From Paracoccus homiensis (lineage in GTDB: Bacteria > Pseudomonadota > Alphaproteobacteria > Rhodobacterales > Rhodobacteraceae), in contig NZ_FOHO01000005.1 in assembly GCF_900111675.1 (NCBI RefSeq), positions 62,001-126,000 on the forward strand: a stretch of DNA of 64,000 nucleotides, given 5' to 3'. Below the pieces are notes generated by a model, which saw only the letters and a program-made list of their open reading frames with translations, was not told the DNA's origin and did no database searches. The position numbers and the translations under genes are program-made. Positions 1-8,380 of the stretch are shown piece by piece. Position 1 is the stretch's first letter; each line of letters opens with the position of its first letter.

Positions 1-340
1 GGTACAGATCGGAATAGATCGCGTCCAGATAGGCGCTGCTGCGCAGACGGGCAATCTTGCGCGGCACCTGGAACACCGAATGCGCGATCTGGCAGGTGAC
101 CATGTTCACTTCGTCGGAATGGGTCGCCGCGATCAGCAGATCGGCATCGCGCGCGCCGGCCCGGTCCAGAATGTCGGGATGGCTGGCAAATCCGGTCACC
201 CCCTGCACGTCCAGCGCGTCGGTCGCGCGCCGGATCAGTTCGCCATTATTGTCGATGACGGTGACATCGTTGCGCTCGCCCGACAGGTGACGGGCGATCT
301 GCCAACCGACCTGCCCTGCCCCGCAGATGATGATCTTCAT
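1..340 (-). CDS. trkA: Trk potassium uptake protein TrkA, N-terminal part (cut by window edge)
   Basis: Peripheral NAD-binding subunit of the Trk K+ uptake system, acting on the cytoplasmic face of TrkH/TrkG. About 113 N-terminal residues are visible. They start MKIIICGAGQVGWQIA, the Rossmann GxGxxG nucleotide-binding loop of an RCK domain, followed by an acidic strand end (VTVIDNN) and a TrkA-like stretch with TDALDVQGVTGFASHPDILDRAG. The gene runs off the left edge, so the second RCK domain is not seen. It follows ntrX on the same strand after about 500 bases, the usual alphaproteobacterial order ntrBC-ntrYX-trkA. The ATG is the first in frame after a long non-coding stretch. Confidence 0.93.
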   Translation of the reverse strand, partial: MKIIICGAGQVGWQIARHLSGERNDVTVIDNNGELIRRATDALDVQGVTGFASHPDILDRAGARDADLLIAATHSDEVNMVTCQIAHSVFQVPRKIARLRSSAYLDAIYSDLY

Positions 341-840
341 GCCTGCCCTCGTGCAGAAACGGCGTCTTGTCCGTTTCTCTGACTATGCTGCAAGGTCGCC
401 GGGTGCAACTGTCGTGGTGGCCGCGCCCTGCAACAGCGCCTGGAATGGGCGCACATATCCACAACCGCAAATTGCGTGTGATTTACAAGCTTCCCTTGCG
501 GAAGCCGGACGGCTTGGGTAAAATTAACCATGTTGAGAGCGCGATGCCCGCCCAGGACGGTGCGGTTTGCCGAACCGAACGGTTCGCGGTCATCACCTCG
601 ACATTCGCAAAATGCCAGGGGGCGTGCTGACTACACTCGGCCCTTGGGGCACATCGTCCAACCCGGCCAAAGAGGCGTTCCTGACGGCATCGCAGCATCA
701 AGCAAACAGGGTTTCGTCTGCTTCCTGTCCTGTTTCGATGTCCGAGCCGTTCAATCCCCGAACACCGTCAGGCGCAACTTGACGCCGGGGCGACCGGCGG
801 CGGAGGTCAAAACCCGCCGTCGGTCGTTGGACAACCGGCC
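341..840. other. ntrX-trkA intergenic region without a supported gene
   Basis: Five hundred bases separate the ntrX stop from the trkA start. Short open frames exist on both strands but none has a convincing ribosome site or a recognisable product. The only structure that stands out is a perfect palindrome near 571-586. The trkA leader and promoter presumably lie here. No T-tract terminator was found behind ntrX, so read-through into trkA is possible. Confidence 0.5.
571..586. repeat. Palindrome CGAACCG-AA-CGGTTCG
   Basis: Two perfect seven-base arms are separated by two bases, about 230 bases upstream of trkA. The short spacer suits a dimeric regulator site better than an RNA hairpin. No regulator can be named from the sequence. 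Confidence 0.4.
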
Positions 841-2232
841 TTACTTGCCGGTCACCAGCTCATCCTCGCCGCGCATACCGCCCACCACGCCAAGCGATTT
901 CAGCTTGCGGTGCAGGGCGCTGCGTTCCATCCCGACGAATTGCGCGGTGCGGCTGATATTGCCGCCGAAACGGTTGATCTGGGCCAGAAGATATTCCCGC
1001 TCGAACATCTCGCGCGCCTCGCGCAGCGGCATGGCGGTGACCTGCGGCCCAAGGCTCAGCACATCGCTGTTGTCGGGCGTCGCGCCCTGCGGTTCCAGTT
1101 CGGCAGGCTGGATCGGGCCGCTTTCCTCGGCCAGGATCAGCACCCTTTCAATCACGTTGCGCAACTGCCGGATATTGCCCGGCCAGCGCATGGATTGCAG
1201 CGCGGCGACCGTTTCATCCGGCAGTTCGCGCGCGGCAAGCCCCTGCGTCTGCTGGCAATAGTCGATGAAGTGATGGGCCAGCGCGGCGATATCCTCGCGC
1301 CGTTCGGCCAGTGAAGGCACCACGATCGGCACCACGTTCAGCCGGTCGAACAGTTCCTGCCGGAACCGACCCGCGGCGATTTCTGCGGGCAGATCGCGGT
1401 TGGTCGAGGAAATCACCCGCAGATCGACACGCACCCGGTCCGAACCACCGGCCCGCGCAAATTGCTGTTCCGTCAGCACCCGCAGGATCTTGGATTGCGT
1501 GCCGGTGGGCATGTCGCCGACCTCGTCGAAATAGATCACGCCACCATGAGCCTGTTCCAGAAGGCCCGGCTCGACCCCGCGATCGCTGCTTTCGCGGCCG
1601 AACAGAACCTCTTCCATGCGGTCGGGTTCGATCGTGGCGCAGGGCACGGTGATGAACGGGGCATTCGCACGCGGGCTGTGGGCATGGATATAGCGGGCGG
1701 CCATTTCCTTGCCGCTGCCCGGTTCGCCCGACAGCATGACACGACCGTTGGATTTGGCCACCTTGTCCAGATTGTCGCGCAACCGTTTGAAGGCCGGCGA
1801 CTGGCCCAGCATTTCGCCCAATTGCGTGCCACCGCGTTTCAGGCTGCTGTTTTCGCGACGCAGGCGGCTGGTCTCCATCGCCCGGTTGATGACCACCATC
1901 AACTGGTCGATATTGAACGGCTTTTCGATAAAGTCATAGGCGCCCTGCTTGATCGCCGCGACCGCGATTTCGATATTGCCATGCCCCGAGATGATGATCA
2001 CCGGCACGTCGGGATTGTTGCGCTTGACCTGTTTCAGGATATCGATCCCGTCCATCCGGCTGTCCTTCAGCCAGATATCCAGGATCATCAGCGCCGGTTC
2101 CTCGTCGTTCAGCGCGGTGACGGCCTCGTCGGAATTGGCCGCCGTGCGGGTCGCAAAGCCTTCGTCCTTCAGGATATCGGCCACCAGTTCGCGGATGTCG
2201 CGTTCGTCATCGACGATCAGAATGTCACTCAT
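841..2232 (-). CDS. ntrX: Nitrogen assimilation response regulator NtrX
   Basis: Response regulator partnered with the membrane sensor NtrY. The 463 residues comprise a receiver domain (phospho-acceptor Asp52 in MILDIWLKD), an AAA+ domain and a C-terminal Fis-type helix-turn-helix (GNISRTAQFVGMERSALHRKL). Walker A is GEPGSGKE at about 169-176 and Walker B is IYFDE at about 233-237. The sigma-54 contact loop GAFTGA is absent: after LFGRES the chain runs through SDRGVEPGLLEQ straight to Walker B, as is known for NtrX proteins that work with sigma-70 polymerase. The start overlaps the ntrY stop by four bases (ATGA), implying translational coupling. Homologues influence nitrogen metabolism, redox state and cell envelope. 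Confidence 0.95.
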   Translation of the reverse strand: MSDILIVDDERDIRELVADILKDEGFATRTAANSDEAVTALNDEEPALMILDIWLKDSRMDGIDILKQVKRNNPDVPVIIISGHGNIEIAVAAIKQGAYDFIEKPFNIDQLMVVINRAMETSRLRRENSSLKRGGTQLGEMLGQSPAFKRLRDNLDKVAKSNGRVMLSGEPGSGKEMAARYIHAHSPRANAPFITVPCATIEPDRMEEVLFGRESSDRGVEPGLLEQAHGGVIYFDEVGDMPTGTQSKILRVLTEQQFARAGGSDRVRVDLRVISSTNRDLPAEIAAGRFRQELFDRLNVVPIVVPSLAERREDIAALAHHFIDYCQQTQGLAARELPDETVAALQSMRWPGNIRQLRNVIERVLILAEESGPIQPAELEPQGATPDNSDVLSLGPQVTAMPLREAREMFEREYLLAQINRFGGNISRTAQFVGMERSALHRKLKSLGVVGGMRGEDELVTGK

Positions 2233-4493
2233 ATCGTCCCTGCCTCGTCTTTTTCGTGTTTGGATTTTCGGTGCGCGCCGCGGACGGGATGTCGTTCCCG
2301 CGGCAAACGGATTTCGGCCATCGCGCCGCGATGGTCGGCGGCGTCGGTCAGTTGCAGGCTGCCGCCATGCTCTTCGACGATCTTCTTGACGATCGGCAGG
2401 CCCAAGCCGGTGCCCTGCGATTTCATCGTCACATAGGGTTCGAACAACCGGCTGCGATCCGCGGGCAGTCCGGTGCCGTTGTCGGTGATGCGGATGGTCA
2501 CGGTATCGGGCGCGGCCTCCATCACCACCCGGACCGAGGGCGACCAGCCGTCGGGCGGATTTTCGGCCACCTCTTCAACCGCTTCGCCCGCGTTCTTCAG
2601 CAGGTTGGTCAGCGCCTGACGCAGCATGCCGCCATCGCAGTCCACGATCACCGGCTGATCCGGAATATCGGCGCTGACCGCGCCTTTCAGGGCGTCTTGC
2701 TGGATCAGCACGGCATCGCGCAGCAGCGCGGCCAGATCGGTTTCGGCCCGGTCGGGCTCCGGCATCCGGGCAAAGCGGCTGAACTCATCCACGATGCGAC
2801 GCAGATCATTGGTCTGGCGGATGATCACTTCGGTATATTGATCCAGCGCGGCTTTTTCCTCGGGATCGGCAAGGGCCGAGAACTTGCGGCGGATCCGCTC
2901 TGCGGACAACTGGATCGGGGTCAGGGGGTTCTTGATTTCATGGGCGACTCGGCGGGCCACATCGCCCCAGGCCGCCATGCGTTGGGCGCTGACCAGTTCG
3001 GTCACATCGTCAAAGGCGACCACATAACCTTCCAGCGCACCATCCGCCCCGCGCCGCACGGCCATCCGCACCAGCAGGCTTTCCATTCGGCCTTCGCGGC
3101 TTAGGCGCACCTCGTCCTGGACGGCCTCGTTCACCGATCCCGACAACCGTTCGAACAGCGGGCCGAATTCGGGCACGGCTTCGGACAGCAGCGCGTCGAT
3201 ATCGCGGCTGGGTTCCAGCCCCAGAAGACGGGTCGCGGACCTGTTCAGAAAGTCGATCTCGCCCGCCGCGTCCAGACCGATCACGCCCGAGGTGACCGAG
3301 GACAGCACATTGTCGAACAGGCGGCGCTGATCGTCACTGGCGCGATAGCTTTCGACCAGTTCTTCGCGCTGCGCCTTCAACTGACGGGTCATCTGGTTGA
3401 AACTGGCGCCCAACGTTTCGATCTCGTCACCGGTGTCGGGCACGGGCACCTGCACATCAAGATCGCCACGTCCCACGCGTTCGCTGGCCAGCGCAAGCGC
3501 CCCGATCGGGCGCGACAGGCGGCTGGCGAACCACAGGCCCAGCCAGACGGAGGCCGCCACCAGAAGCAGTGCAAAACCCAGATAGACCAGCGAAAATTCA
3601 AACAGAACCTGCCCGCGCGTGCGTTCCAGCTGACGATAATCGCCGACGGTTTGGCGGGTGTCGTCCAGAAGGCTCAGCAGATCGCCATCGACATCGCGGG
3701 TGACGTAAAGATAGCGGTCGGCCAACGGTGGCAGCGACACCAGTGCACGAAATTCGTCATTGGCCCAATCCTCGATCAGGACCAGCCCTTCGGACTTGGC
3801 CTGATCCAGTTCTTCGCTGCTGGGGGCTTCGTACCAGAACAGATAGCTGCGTTCGCCGCGCGACCGGATCTTGGCCGAACCGTCGATGATATAGGCCTCG
3901 CGCAGGCCTCGCTGGATCAGCGACTGCCCCTGCGCCAGCAACTGCCGCATCTCGCCGTCCTCGATCAGCGGGTTCGCTCGCCCGGCCTGAACCAGAACGG
4001 CGGCCAGTGCGCTGGCATCCTCGGTCAGGTCCTGACGGTGTTCCTGCTGATAGGCCTCGGCCGCGGATTGCGAGGTGGTGACAACCTGCTGAACACGGTC
4101 CGAAAACCACCCCTCAAGACCGATATTGACCAAAAAGCCCGCGAACAGCGCCACCAGAACGGTCGGGATCAGCGCCAGCCCGGCAAAAACCACGACCAGT
4201 CGGCTATGCAACCGCGACCCGGCCGCCGAGGCGCGCCGCGCGGCGATCAGGCGGGCCAGCCGGGCGATCACCAGCCCCAGCAGAACGATGATGTAAAGAA
4301 GGTCCAGCAACAGCACCAGCCGCAGCATCCGGCCATGTGCGCCGACGCTCAGCGGACCCAGAACCGTCATCGTCGCCACGGCCAGAACGGCCCCGACGAC
4401 CAGCAATCCCCAGGTCAGTATTCCGCGCCACTGTCGCCGGACGCGGATCCGTGCCAGCCTGTCCCAGCTCAGCCCGATAACAGAGCCTGCCAT
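2229..4493 (-). CDS. ntrY: Nitrogen regulation sensor histidine kinase NtrY
   Basis: Membrane sensor kinase for NtrX. Two hydrophobic segments near the N-terminus (about 23-43 and 57-79), a third at about 100-125 and a fourth at about 299-322 flank a periplasmic region. A HAMP linker, a PAS domain (about 392-497), the phospho-acceptor H-box (HEIKNPLTPIQLS, His518) and a HATPase domain with GTGLGLPIVKKIVEEHGG follow. I chose the ATG at 4493 because GGGGG lies just upstream of it; a GTG three codons earlier (4502) is the alternative. It lies 73 bases behind ntrC and overlaps ntrX by four bases. Confidence 0.94.
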   Translation of the reverse strand: MAGSVIGLSWDRLARIRVRRQWRGILTWGLLVVGAVLAVATMTVLGPLSVGAHGRMLRLVLLLDLLYIIVLLGLVIARLARLIAARRASAAGSRLHSRLVVVFAGLALIPTVLVALFAGFLVNIGLEGWFSDRVQQVVTTSQSAAEAYQQEHRQDLTEDASALAAVLVQAGRANPLIEDGEMRQLLAQGQSLIQRGLREAYIIDGSAKIRSRGERSYLFWYEAPSSEELDQAKSEGLVLIEDWANDEFRALVSLPPLADRYLYVTRDVDGDLLSLLDDTRQTVGDYRQLERTRGQVLFEFSLVYLGFALLLVAASVWLGLWFASRLSRPIGALALASERVGRGDLDVQVPVPDTGDEIETLGASFNQMTRQLKAQREELVESYRASDDQRRLFDNVLSSVTSGVIGLDAAGEIDFLNRSATRLLGLEPSRDIDALLSEAVPEFGPLFERLSGSVNEAVQDEVRLSREGRMESLLVRMAVRRGADGALEGYVVAFDDVTELVSAQRMAAWGDVARRVAHEIKNPLTPIQLSAERIRRKFSALADPEEKAALDQYTEVIIRQTNDLRRIVDEFSRFARMPEPDRAETDLAALLRDAVLIQQDALKGAVSADIPDQPVIVDCDGGMLRQALTNLLKNAGEAVEEVAENPPDGWSPSVRVVMEAAPDTVTIRITDNGTGLPADRSRLFEPYVTMKSQGTGLGLPIVKKIVEEHGGSLQLTDAADHRGAMAEIRLPRERHPVRGAHRKSKHEKDEAGTI

Positions 4494-4566
4494 AACCCCC
4501 ACTCGCCGTCTTTCGCGGCTTTATTGTTGCAGCGCCGTGACTCTGACACTGCTACCTGTGGCGGTT

Positions 4567-6021
4567 TTACATCAGTTTGCGACGCCTTGTCACCTCAATA
4601 TTCAGCTCGGTCAGCTTTTTGCGCAGTGTATTGCGGTTGATCCCCAGAAGATCGGCGCATTTCAGCTGATTTCCCCCGGTCGCGTCCAGCGCCACCTGCA
4701 ACAGCGGGCGTTCAACCTCTCGCAGGATGCGGTCATACAGGCCCGGTGGCGGCAAGGCGTCGCCATGCAGGTCGAAATAGCGCTGCAAATGCGCCTCGAC
4801 GCTGTCGGACAGGCGACCGGTGCCGCCGGTCATCGCGGGACCGGGCGATGGCGCGCTGACGGTGGCGGGGCTGGCGGTGGCCGCGGCCACGACCGGCATC
4901 GCGGGGGCGGCACCGCCCTGCTGGGACAGCGCCTCGCGCAGTTCGGCCTCGCTGATGGCGGCACCGCTGGCGGTCAGGGCCAGACGCCGCATCATGTTTT
5001 CCAGTTCGCGCACATTGCCGGGAAAGGCATGGACGCGCAGCAGCGACGCCGCCTCGTCGGACAGGCTGCGTTCCGGCAGGCCCTGCGATGCCGCGCGGGC
5101 CAGAAGATGCGCGGCCAGCGGCAGGATGTCATCGACCCGCGCACGCAGGGGCGGCACCGACACGGTCACCCCCGCCAGACGGTAATACAGGTCCGAACGC
5201 AGCCGCCCATTCGCGACATCGGCCTGCGGTTCGGGACCGGTGGTGGCAACGATGCGCGGGGCCATGGCGCGATCCGGGCCGGCCTCGATGGATTCGATCA
5301 TGCCGATCAGCCGCGCCTGTGCCGCCTGATCGAAACCGGCGGGATTCTCGATCACGATGGTGCCGCCCCGTGCCTTTTCGGCGGCGCGGCTGAATGCCTC
5401 GTCCCCGGCATCGGCCGAGGTCAGAAAAGCCAGCCCGCGTTCGCGGCGATCCGACAATTCGTGGAAGGATCGCGCGATGATGGTCTTGCCGACACCCGGC
5501 TCGCCCGCGATCAGCACCGGCAGATCCGCATTCAGAACCCGCGCCACCATCCGAAACAGCGCCTGCATCGCGGGCGCGTGGCCGATCAACGGCATGGTCG
5601 GATCGGCACTGTCGCGGGTCACTGCGCCGCCTTCGGGCAGCGGATCGGATTTGCGCACCCGTCGCGACAGCGCCTGATTGGCCTTGGCCATCAGGTCGGG
5701 CAGATCGAAGGGCTTGGGAAGATATTCGAAGGCCTCGGCCTCGGTCGCGCGGATCGCGGTGACGATGGTGTTCTGGGCCGAAATCACGATCACCGGCAGG
5801 TCGGGCCGGGTTTCGCGGATTTCGGGGATGCGGTCGATGCCGTTGCCATCGGGCATCATCACATCGGTGATCACCAGATCGCCGCGCCCTTCATCGACCC
5901 ATTTGGTCAGTTGCGCCAGGCTGCCGGTCGCATGAACCCGACAACCCGCACGGGTCAGCGCCTGCGTCAGCACGGTGCGGATCGTGCGGTCATCATCGGC
6001 GATCAGAACGGTTCCGTCCAT
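4567..6021 (-). CDS. ntrC: Nitrogen assimilation response regulator NtrC lacking the GAFTGA loop
   Basis: DNA-binding response regulator phosphorylated by NtrB under nitrogen limitation. The 484 residues show a receiver domain (Asp53 in VITDVMMPDGNG), a reduced AAA+ domain and a C-terminal Fis-type helix-turn-helix (GGNQLKCADLLGINRNTLRKK). Walker A (GEPGVGKT, about 173-180) is intact. The sigma-54 contact loop GAFTGA is missing, and the Walker B region reads GGTIVIENPAG instead of GGTLFLDE, so its acidic residues are lost. This matches the Rhodobacter capsulatus type of NtrC, known to activate sigma-70 rather than sigma-54 polymerase. The start is 12 bases after the ntrB stop. Confidence 0.95.
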   Translation of the reverse strand: MDGTVLIADDDRTIRTVLTQALTRAGCRVHATGSLAQLTKWVDEGRGDLVITDVMMPDGNGIDRIPEIRETRPDLPVIVISAQNTIVTAIRATEAEAFEYLPKPFDLPDLMAKANQALSRRVRKSDPLPEGGAVTRDSADPTMPLIGHAPAMQALFRMVARVLNADLPVLIAGEPGVGKTIIARSFHELSDRRERGLAFLTSADAGDEAFSRAAEKARGGTIVIENPAGFDQAAQARLIGMIESIEAGPDRAMAPRIVATTGPEPQADVANGRLRSDLYYRLAGVTVSVPPLRARVDDILPLAAHLLARAASQGLPERSLSDEAASLLRVHAFPGNVRELENMMRRLALTASGAAISEAELREALSQQGGAAPAMPVVAAATASPATVSAPSPGPAMTGGTGRLSDSVEAHLQRYFDLHGDALPPPGLYDRILREVERPLLQVALDATGGNQLKCADLLGINRNTLRKKLTELNIEVTRRRKLM

Positions 6022-6033
6022 GGCGAGGGATCC

Positions 6034-7155
6034 TTATGCCTTTGGCAGTGAAAGTCTGAACACGGTGCGTCCGGGGCGGCTGTCCACCCGGATCAGGGCT
6101 CCGTGGTCGGTAATGATCTTGCTGACCAGCGCCAGCCCCAGACCGGTGCCGTTCTCATGCCCCGAGACGAAGGGCTCGAACACCTGATCGGAAATCGCGT
6201 CGGGCAGGCCGGGGCCGTCATCCTCGATCTCGATCTGCAAGGGCAAGGGACGGCCCTTGGGAAAATCGGCATCGGGCGGCATCCGCAGCGTGTGGTCGTA
6301 AAAGCTGCGCAGGCGGATGGTGCTGCCCTGCCCGCTGCCGGTCAGCGCCTCGGCGGCGTTCTTGGCAAGGTTCAGACAGACCTGCATCAGCTGGTCCTGA
6401 TCGGCCAGTGCCGGGGGCAGCGAGGGGTCGTAATCGGTGACGATCGACAGGGTCTTGGCAAAGCCGACCGCGGCCGAGCGGCGCACCTGTTCCAGCACGT
6501 CATGCACATTCACCGGCGCCAGTTTCGGCGCCGAGGTGTCGCCAAAACGCTCGACCTGTTCCAGCAGCGCGACGATGCGGCGGGTCTCGCTGACGATCAG
6601 TTCGGCCATTTCGCTGTCCTCGGCGCTGGCATTCATGCCCATGATCTGGGCGGCGCCGCGAATGCCCGCCAGCGGGTTCTTGATTTCATGGGCCAGCATT
6701 TCGGCCATGCCGATGGCGCTGCGTGCGGCGGTGCGGACCGCGCGGCTGTGATAGATCATCCCGGCCTCGTCCTCGGGGACGATCAGGATCGACACCGCGC
6801 CGCCGCTGCCATCGGCAGGTCCGGCATGGACCGCGGCGCGACGCGCCTGATGCCCGCCCGCGCGATCGCCGATCTCGAACCGGACGCCGGGTTGATACAG
6901 CGCCTCGTCGCCATCGATCACGCGCGTGAACAGCGGCCGCAGCGAAGGCCGGATCCGCAGCCGCGTCGCCAGACGGTCGCCCTCCAGCCGCTTGCCAAGG
7001 GTCGAGTTGCGCGAAATGTTCAGCCAGACCTCTGCCGCGTCATTCATCGCCGCGACCCGCCCCTGCCGATCAAGGATCAGCGATGGCAGGGGCAGTTGCA
7101 CCCATGCCGGACCGGGTTCGGCCTCGCGGAAATCAGAGGGCCGGGGGCAGGTCAT
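6034..7155 (-). CDS. ntrB: Nitrogen regulation sensor kinase/phosphatase NtrB
   Basis: Cytoplasmic sensor kinase that phosphorylates or dephosphorylates NtrC, normally controlled by PII proteins. It has 373 residues: a PAS-like N-terminal domain (LILDRQGRVAAMNDAAEVWL), the H-box AEMLAHEIKNPLAGIRGAA with His156, and a C-terminal HATPase domain with an N-box (NLAKNAAEAL) and GTGLGLALVSKI. No membrane segment is visible. The start overlaps the dusB stop by four bases (ATGA), so ntrB is translationally coupled to dusB, the classical nifR3-ntrBC operon. Confidence 0.95.
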   Translation of the reverse strand: MTCPRPSDFREAEPGPAWVQLPLPSLILDRQGRVAAMNDAAEVWLNISRNSTLGKRLEGDRLATRLRIRPSLRPLFTRVIDGDEALYQPGVRFEIGDRAGGHQARRAAVHAGPADGSGGAVSILIVPEDEAGMIYHSRAVRTAARSAIGMAEMLAHEIKNPLAGIRGAAQIMGMNASAEDSEMAELIVSETRRIVALLEQVERFGDTSAPKLAPVNVHDVLEQVRRSAAVGFAKTLSIVTDYDPSLPPALADQDQLMQVCLNLAKNAAEALTGSGQGSTIRLRSFYDHTLRMPPDADFPKGRPLPLQIEIEDDGPGLPDAISDQVFEPFVSGHENGTGLGLALVSKIITDHGALIRVDSRPGRTVFRLSLPKA

Positions 7156-8153
7156 GCGGCAACACCCGCGGCATCGGCAAAAGCCGTGCGGATCAGCCGC
7201 AGCGTTTCGGGGACCGACGGCGCGCGCAGCATCTCGGCCCGCAAGGGCGCGCCATTGGCATCGGCATACCAGCCCAGATGCTTGCGCGCGACGCGCAGGC
7301 CCAGTTCGGCGCCGTAAAGATCAAGAATGTCGGAATAATGTTCCTCGACCGCATCGGCCAGCGCGGCCCCCTGCGGAATGACCGGCGCGGACGTGCCCCA
7401 CAGCTGATGGGCGATCTGCGCCAGCACCCACGGCGCCCCCTGCGCGCCGCGACCGACCATGACCGCATCGGCACCCGACTGATCCAGCGCCGCGCGGGCC
7501 GAGGCCGCGTCGGTGACATCGCCATTCGCCACCAGCGGTGGCCGCCCGGGCAGGTTCGCCACCTCGCGGATGCGCCGCCAATCGGCCTGCCCCTTGTAGA
7601 ATTGCGCCCGCGTCCGGCCATGCACGGTCAGCATCCGCACGCCCGCATCGCGGGCCCTGCGCGACAGTTCTGCCGCGTTCAGGCAGCTGTCATCCCAGCC
7701 CAGCCGCATCTTCAGCGTCACCGGAAGATCGACCGCACCGACCACGGCCTCGATCAGCCCCAGCGCGTGATCCAGATCCCGCATCAGCGCCGCACCCGAC
7801 AGTCCGCCCGTCACCTTCTTGGCCGGGCACCCCATGTTGATGTCGATGATCCGTGCGCCCATATCCGCGACGATCCGCGCGGTTTCGGCCATCGCCTGCG
7901 CCTCGCGCCCGGCGATCTGCACGCTGACAGGCAACGCGCCTTCGGTCAGCGCCTTGGCGCGGACCGCCGCCCGCGTCGAGGGGCGCGGCGTCACCATTTC
8001 GGTCGAGGCGACCATCTCGCTGACCAGCAGCCCCGCGCCGTGACGCGCCACCGCGCGGCGAAAGGGCAGATCGGTGATCCCCGCCATCGGCGCCAGAAAC
8101 ACGGGCGGTCCAAGGGGCACGTCGCCAATCATGATCGGGTCAGGCAATTGCAT
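7152..8153 (-). CDS. dusB: tRNA-dihydrouridine synthase DusB (NifR3)
   Basis: FMN-dependent reductase that makes dihydrouridine in tRNA; called nifR3 in rhodobacters because it heads the ntr operon. The 333-residue TIM barrel has the N-terminal LAPMAGITDLPFRR motif, the substrate and FMN stretch DINMGCPAKKV with the catalytic Cys, the VTLKMRLGWD strand, LTVHGRTRAQ and NGDV. The ATG at 8153 has an AAAGGA ribosome site upstream. It is the first gene of the minus-strand nitrogen operon and diverges from sdaA. Confidence 0.95.
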   Translation of the reverse strand: MQLPDPIMIGDVPLGPPVFLAPMAGITDLPFRRAVARHGAGLLVSEMVASTEMVTPRPSTRAAVRAKALTEGALPVSVQIAGREAQAMAETARIVADMGARIIDINMGCPAKKVTGGLSGAALMRDLDHALGLIEAVVGAVDLPVTLKMRLGWDDSCLNAAELSRRARDAGVRMLTVHGRTRAQFYKGQADWRRIREVANLPGRPPLVANGDVTDAASARAALDQSGADAVMVGRGAQGAPWVLAQIAHQLWGTSAPVIPQGAALADAVEEHYSDILDLYGAELGLRVARKHLGWYADANGAPLRAEMLRAPSVPETLRLIRTAFADAAGVAA

Positions 8154-8284
8154 GACTATGTTCCTTTACCCTTGGTGCCATCCACCGCAAGCGCGACCCT
8201 GTCCGCGGACGGCCATGTTCCCGCGACCCGATAAGGATCGCCCAAAATTTAATCAGGTTGCCGCAAAATGATGCAGCCTATTTT

Positions 8285-8324
8285 CAAGGCATGTCGCATC
8301 CGTGCAAGGCAAATGTCGCATCCG
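8285..8324. repeat. Imperfect tandem direct repeat upstream of sdaA
   Basis: CAAGGCATGTCGCATCCG at 8285-8302 is followed by CAAGGCAAATGTCGCATCCG at 8305-8324, the second copy carrying a two-base insertion. The repeat ends about 56 bases before the sdaA start, where an activator or repressor of sdaA could bind. No regulator can be named. Confidence 0.5.
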
Positions 8325-8380
8325 CCATGGCGCGAAGGCGCCTTCCTGATTAGATGGGGTGCAAGATGCAAGGGGGACAG

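Noticed and set aside
337..531. Minus-strand 64-codon frame overlapping the trkA start
   Set aside because: It overlaps the conserved TrkA N-terminus and has no recognisable product or ribosome site.
530..1261. Long plus-strand open frame over the ntrX 3' end
   Set aside because: It is antisense to ntrX for most of its length, has Arg/Ser-rich composition typical of shadow frames in GC-rich DNA, and no ribosome site.
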